A stretch of 15,044 bases of DNA from Deltaproteobacteria bacterium (GTDB lineage Bacteria; Desulfobacterota; Deferrimicrobia; Deferrimicrobiales; Deferrimicrobiaceae): positions 1-15,044 of the forward strand of contig PQAK01000028.1 of NCBI GenBank assembly GCA_003105225.1. The letters run 5' to 3'. A program made the position numbers and the translations under genes. The notes under the pieces are model-generated. The model saw only the letters and a program-made list of their open reading frames with translations. It was not told where the DNA came from and searched no databases. Position 1 is the stretch's first letter. The number at the start of each line of letters is the position of its first letter. This document shows positions 12,367 to 15,044 of this stretch, piece after piece.

Positions 12367-13737
12367 TCAACACTCCTTGGCGGCCGCCCCCTCCTTTTTC
12401 AGGTCGAATTTCTTTATCTTGTTGTAAAGCGTCACCCGGTCGATCCCAAGGGTCTGAGCGGACCGGACGATATTCCACTGATGATCGTTCAGCACGAGCC
12501 GGATGTGCTCCTTTTCGATCTCCTCGAGCGATTTCGCCCGGTGATTCGCGCCTCCGGCGGCGGAGGGGAGGCTGATGTCGGTCTCGGTGATGATGTTCCC
12601 CTTCGCCACGACCACCGCCCTCTCGATGACGTTGCGCAGCTCGCGCGCGTTGCCCGGCCAGTCGTTGTCCACCAGGATCTTCATCGCTCCTTCGCTCACC
12701 CCGCGGATCTGTTTCCCCATCTCGATGTTGAATTTCTCGATGAAGTGGTCGACCAGGAGCGGGATGTCCTCCCTCCGGTCCCGCAAGGGGGGGATGTGGA
12801 TGGAGATGACGTTCAACCGGTAATAGAGATCGGCGCGGAACCGCCCCTCCTCGATGGCGATTTTCAGGTCGCGGTTCGTCGCGGCGATGATCCGCGAGGT
12901 GATCGCGATCAGGTCGGACCCGCCGACGCGCCGGAATTCCCGCTGCTCCAGGACGCGGAGGAGGTCCATCTGCAGCTTGAGGCTGATGTCGCCGATCTCG
13001 TCCAGGAAGAGGGTCCCGTCCTGGGCGAGCTCGAGCTTCCCCCGCTTGATGGCGCTGGCGCCCGTGAACGCCCCCTTTTCGTGCCCGAACAGCTCGCTCT
13101 CCAGCAGGCTCTCCGTGAGGGAAGCGCAGGACACGGAGATGAACGGGGCCTCGCTCCGGGGGCTTTCGTCGTGGATCGCACGGGCGAGCAGCTCCTTGCC
13201 CGTCCCGCTTTCCCCCTGGATCAGGACCGTCGAGCTGCTTTTCGCGACGGTCCGGGCCAGATCGAAGATCTCCAGCATCTTCTCGTTCTTGCTGATCATG
13301 TCGCGAAGCTTGTACTGCTTCTTGAGCTCCTTGCGGAGGAACAGGTTCTCCTGGACCAGCTTGTGATGGTCCACGATCTTCCGGATCGTCAGGGAGATGT
13401 CGTCGGGGTTGAACGGCTTGACGAAATAGTCGTAGGCGCCCTTCTTCATCGCCTTCACGGCGGTGTCGACCGTCGCGTAGGCGGTCATGATGATGACCAG
13501 CATGTCGGGGTGGGTCTTGCGGACCTCGTCCATCAGCTGGATCCCGTCCATCCCCGGCATCTTCAGGTCCACCAGCATCAGGTCCCAGGGCTTGGCCGGA
13601 AGGCGCTCCAGCGCCTTCCTGCCGCTCTCCACGGCCTCCACGTGGTACCCGTCCTCCTCGAGCCAGCTGCTCAAGGAGTCCCGGACGATCTCCTCGTCGT
13701 CCACCACCAGGATGTTGACGCTCTTTTCCATCGTCAT
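12367..13737 (-). CDS. Sigma-54-dependent response regulator (NtrC/AtoC type)
   Basis: This 456-aa activator has three domains. The receiver (about 7-122) has Asp13/14, phospho-acceptor Asp57 (LVDLKMPGMDG), Thr85 and Lys107. The AAA+ domain (about 147-390) has Walker A GESGTGKE (175-182), the sigma-54 contact loop GAFTGA (222-227), Walker B LFLDEIGD (243-250) and DWPGNARELRN. A Fis-type helix-turn-helix closes the protein (about 405-443, SAQTLGIDRVTLYNKIKKF). ATG 13737 has GGAGGG four bases upstream and overlaps the protease stop as ATGA; an open upstream extension lies inside the protease gene. The kinase encoded two genes upstream is the likely phosphodonor. Its probable target is the sigma-54 promoter downstream of it. 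Confidence 0.95.
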   Translation of the reverse strand: MTMEKSVNILVVDDEEIVRDSLSSWLEEDGYHVEAVESGRKALERLPAKPWDLMLVDLKMPGMDGIQLMDEVRKTHPDMLVIIMTAYATVDTAVKAMKKGAYDYFVKPFNPDDISLTIRKIVDHHKLVQENLFLRKELKKQYKLRDMISKNEKMLEIFDLARTVAKSSSTVLIQGESGTGKELLARAIHDESPRSEAPFISVSCASLTESLLESELFGHEKGAFTGASAIKRGKLELAQDGTLFLDEIGDISLKLQMDLLRVLEQREFRRVGGSDLIAITSRIIAATNRDLKIAIEEGRFRADLYYRLNVISIHIPPLRDRREDIPLLVDHFIEKFNIEMGKQIRGVSEGAMKILVDNDWPGNARELRNVIERAVVVAKGNIITETDISLPSAAGGANHRAKSLEEIEKEHIRLVLNDHQWNIVRSAQTLGIDRVTLYNKIKKFDLKKEGAAAKEC

Positions 13738-14249
13738 TCTTCCCTCCCCGCCCCGGATAGGGGGCCCATCGCCGCCCGGCACGCGCGGCAAAAGGTCCGC
13801 CCCTTGCCGTCGACGTCGACCACGGTATTGGACAGGTACATTACGCACTCCCTCGACGGGCAGTGGATCAGCCCGAAGGTATGGCCCAGCTCGTGGAGGC
13901 TCTCCTTGCGCAGCCTCTCCAGGAGCAGTCCCCGGTCCGGCGCCACGCCGTAATGCTCCTGGCGCAGCCGGGCCAGCGACACCACCGCCGCGATCCCGTC
14001 AAGCTGCGCCTCGCCGAACACGTACGTCAGGATCGGGATGCAAAGATCCTTGTCGGTCACCCCCAGCAGCTTCCGCGCGTCCTCCGGCACTTCCTTCAGC
14101 ATCTCCCGGAGGATCCTCGTCGAAACGTACTGGTTCCGAACGGCGTCGTAGCTGTCGGGAGGCAGGGGAACGGGCGGCATCGCCCTGACGGTCGAGAAGA
14201 GGCAGTCCCCCATCTCCTTTTCCAGCCATTTAAGGATCCACGGATCCAC
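13734..14249 (-). CDS. amzA: Archaemetzincin-type zinc metalloprotease
   Basis: The conserved zinc site reads HELGHTFGLIHC (His119, Glu120, His123, His129), followed by CPSRECVM and FCRACR. That is the archaemetzincin HExxHxxGxxHCx3CxMx-CxxC pattern, in which four cysteines (130, 135, 154, 157) bind a second zinc. The length, 171 aa, is typical. Coordinates use the GTG at 14249 as start, but conserved-looking sequence IIYIRPFGA continues upstream in frame with no ATG, GTG or TTG. The true start may be the ATT at 14276 or 14273, 25-28 bases after the kinase stop. It sits between a kinase and its likely regulator, overlapping the latter by ATGA, so the three are almost surely co-expressed. The protein has no signal peptide, suggesting a cytoplasmic role. 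Substrate unknown. Confidence 0.88.
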   Translation of the reverse strand: MDPWILKWLEKEMGDCLFSTVRAMPPVPLPPDSYDAVRNQYVSTRILREMLKEVPEDARKLLGVTDKDLCIPILTYVFGEAQLDGIAAVVSLARLRQEHYGVAPDRGLLLERLRKESLHELGHTFGLIHCPSRECVMYLSNTVVDVDGKGRTFCRACRAAMGPLSGAGREE

Positions 14250-14300
14250 CGCCCCGAACGGCCGGATGTAAATAATGTTCCCGATTTTCTCCGCTTTCCT

Positions 14301-15044
14301 TTACGAAATGGGAAGCGTGACCCGGACCCTCGTTCCCTTCCCGGGGCTGCTGTCGATCGCCACCTTGCCGTTATGCCGGGACACGATGCCGTTCACCACG
14401 GACAGGCCCAGCCCGGTCCCCTTCTCCTTGGTGGAAAAGAACGGGTCGAAGATCCGGGCGAGATTCTCCGCCTGGATCCCCACCCCCGTGTCCCGCACGG
14501 ACACCGTCGCCGTGTTCTCCCCCTCGTCGACTTCGCTGCCGACCGTCAGGGTCCCTCCCCCCTCCATCGCCTCGCAGGCGTTGATCATGAGGTTCAGGAA
14601 CACCTGCTTCATGTGGGCCGGGTCCGCCATGATGTCCGGAAGGGGCTTCATGAGGTTCACCACCTCGATGTTGTTGAGGTTCAGCTTGTTCCGGATGAGG
14701 GAGAGGGACTCTTCCACCACTTTCACCAGGTTCAACTGCTTGCGCACCGGCTCCTTCGGACGGGTGAAATCGAGCAGGTTCTGGACGATGGCCGTCGTTC
14801 TCTCGACCTCCCTGCGCATCGTATCCAGGTATCCCCGGTATTTCTCGACGTCCGCCGCCTCGTACTGCCCGGCCTCGATCTTCCTCTCCATGAGCCGGAT
14901 GTACGTGTAGACGCCGGTCAGCGGGTTGTTGATCTCGTGGGCGACGGTCGCCGCCATGCGGCCGAGCGACGCGGACTTCTCGACCTGCACGAGCTGCCGG
15001 TTCGCCTGCTCGAGCTCGTGGGTCTTCTGCTGGACGCGGTCCTC
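14301..15044 (-). CDS. Sensor histidine kinase, C-terminal part (runs off window)
   Basis: The visible 247 residues continue in frame to the window edge, so the N-terminal sensor part is missing. A coiled-coil-like lead (EDRVQQKTHELEQANRQL) enters the HisKA domain with phospho-acceptor His36 of the visible part in VAHEINNPL. The ATPase domain shows NLMINACEAM (about 151-160), DTGVGI (185-190), FDPFFSTK and GTGLGLS (209-215), and ends VRVTLPIS before TAA. This is the NtrB/AtoS/ZraS-like group that normally phosphorylates sigma-54-type regulators, which agrees with the response regulator two genes downstream. The stop is in the same frame as the following protease sequence. What it senses cannot be read from this part. 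Confidence 0.94.
   Translation of the reverse strand, partial: EDRVQQKTHELEQANRQLVQVEKSASLGRMAATVAHEINNPLTGVYTYIRLMERKIEAGQYEAADVEKYRGYLDTMRREVERTTAIVQNLLDFTRPKEPVRKQLNLVKVVEESLSLIRNKLNLNNIEVVNLMKPLPDIMADPAHMKQVFLNLMINACEAMEGGGTLTVGSEVDEGENTATVSVRDTGVGIQAENLARIFDPFFSTKEKGTGLGLSVVNGIVSRHNGKVAIDSSPGKGTRVRVTLPIS

Noticed and set aside
12358..13953. A 531-codon plus-strand frame opposite the sigma-54 regulator
   Set aside because: It mirrors the codons of a fully motif-supported regulator and shows only Asp/Leu/His/Arg-rich low-complexity sequence.
1..15044. CRISPR arrays, insertion sequences or long direct repeats
   Set aside because: No regularly spaced repeats, transposase motifs or terminal inverted repeats were found on reading the window.

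Overview
This is a GC-rich bacterial chromosomal window. Gene content and protein style (two-component systems of the AtoC/NtrC type, a HybA/HybB-like redox pair, GcvH-like proteins, a bacterial archaemetzincin, glutaminyl-tRNA synthetase) suggest a deltaproteobacterial or Desulfobacterota-like anaerobe, for example a Geobacter relative. That placement is an inference; no rRNA or marker gene is present to fix it.

Left part (1-3.9 kb, + strand): the last codons of glnS, tRNA-Gln(CUG) and tRNA-Glu(CUC), an empty stretch of about 290 bp, then a large membrane hybrid histidine kinase with two PAS domains and a C-terminal receiver. It is followed by a possible 34-aa ORF, a 76-aa protein made almost entirely of two MshEN-like motifs (a possible stand-alone c-di-GMP-binding unit), and a 72-aa membrane protein.

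Middle part (3.9-7.6 kb): unrelated housekeeping or envelope genes. A YceI-family periplasmic protein lies on the minus strand and a 100-aa hydrophobic protein on the plus strand. A compact minus-strand run holds a four-cysteine exported protein, a possible 48-aa membrane protein and a Nudix hydrolase. Divergent to it is an exported DUF4412-like protein. Convergent gene ends carry GC-rich hairpins (around 5194-5227 and 7611-7639).

Right part (7.68-15.04 kb, all minus strand, read right to left): this is the most interesting section. A histidine kinase (cut by the window end), an archaemetzincin-type zinc protease and a sigma-54-dependent response regulator form one run; the last two overlap by ATGA. 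Downstream is a 258-bp gap with a near-consensus sigma-54 (-24/-12) promoter and several dyads. The next run is a 26-aa membrane microprotein, GcvH-like protein A (with a Cys4 N-terminus), GcvH-like protein B (membrane anchored), a HybA-like Tat-exported protein with four [4Fe-4S] clusters, a HybB/NrfD-like integral membrane quinone-interacting subunit, and GcvH-like protein C (membrane anchored). The lipoyl-lysine position is lost in A and C and uncertain in B.

My reading, which is inference, is that the kinase/regulator pair switches on the sigma-54 promoter to make a membrane redox complex in which GcvH-fold proteins partner a HybAB-type electron module without hydrogenase subunits. The role of the archaemetzincin between kinase and regulator is unknown.
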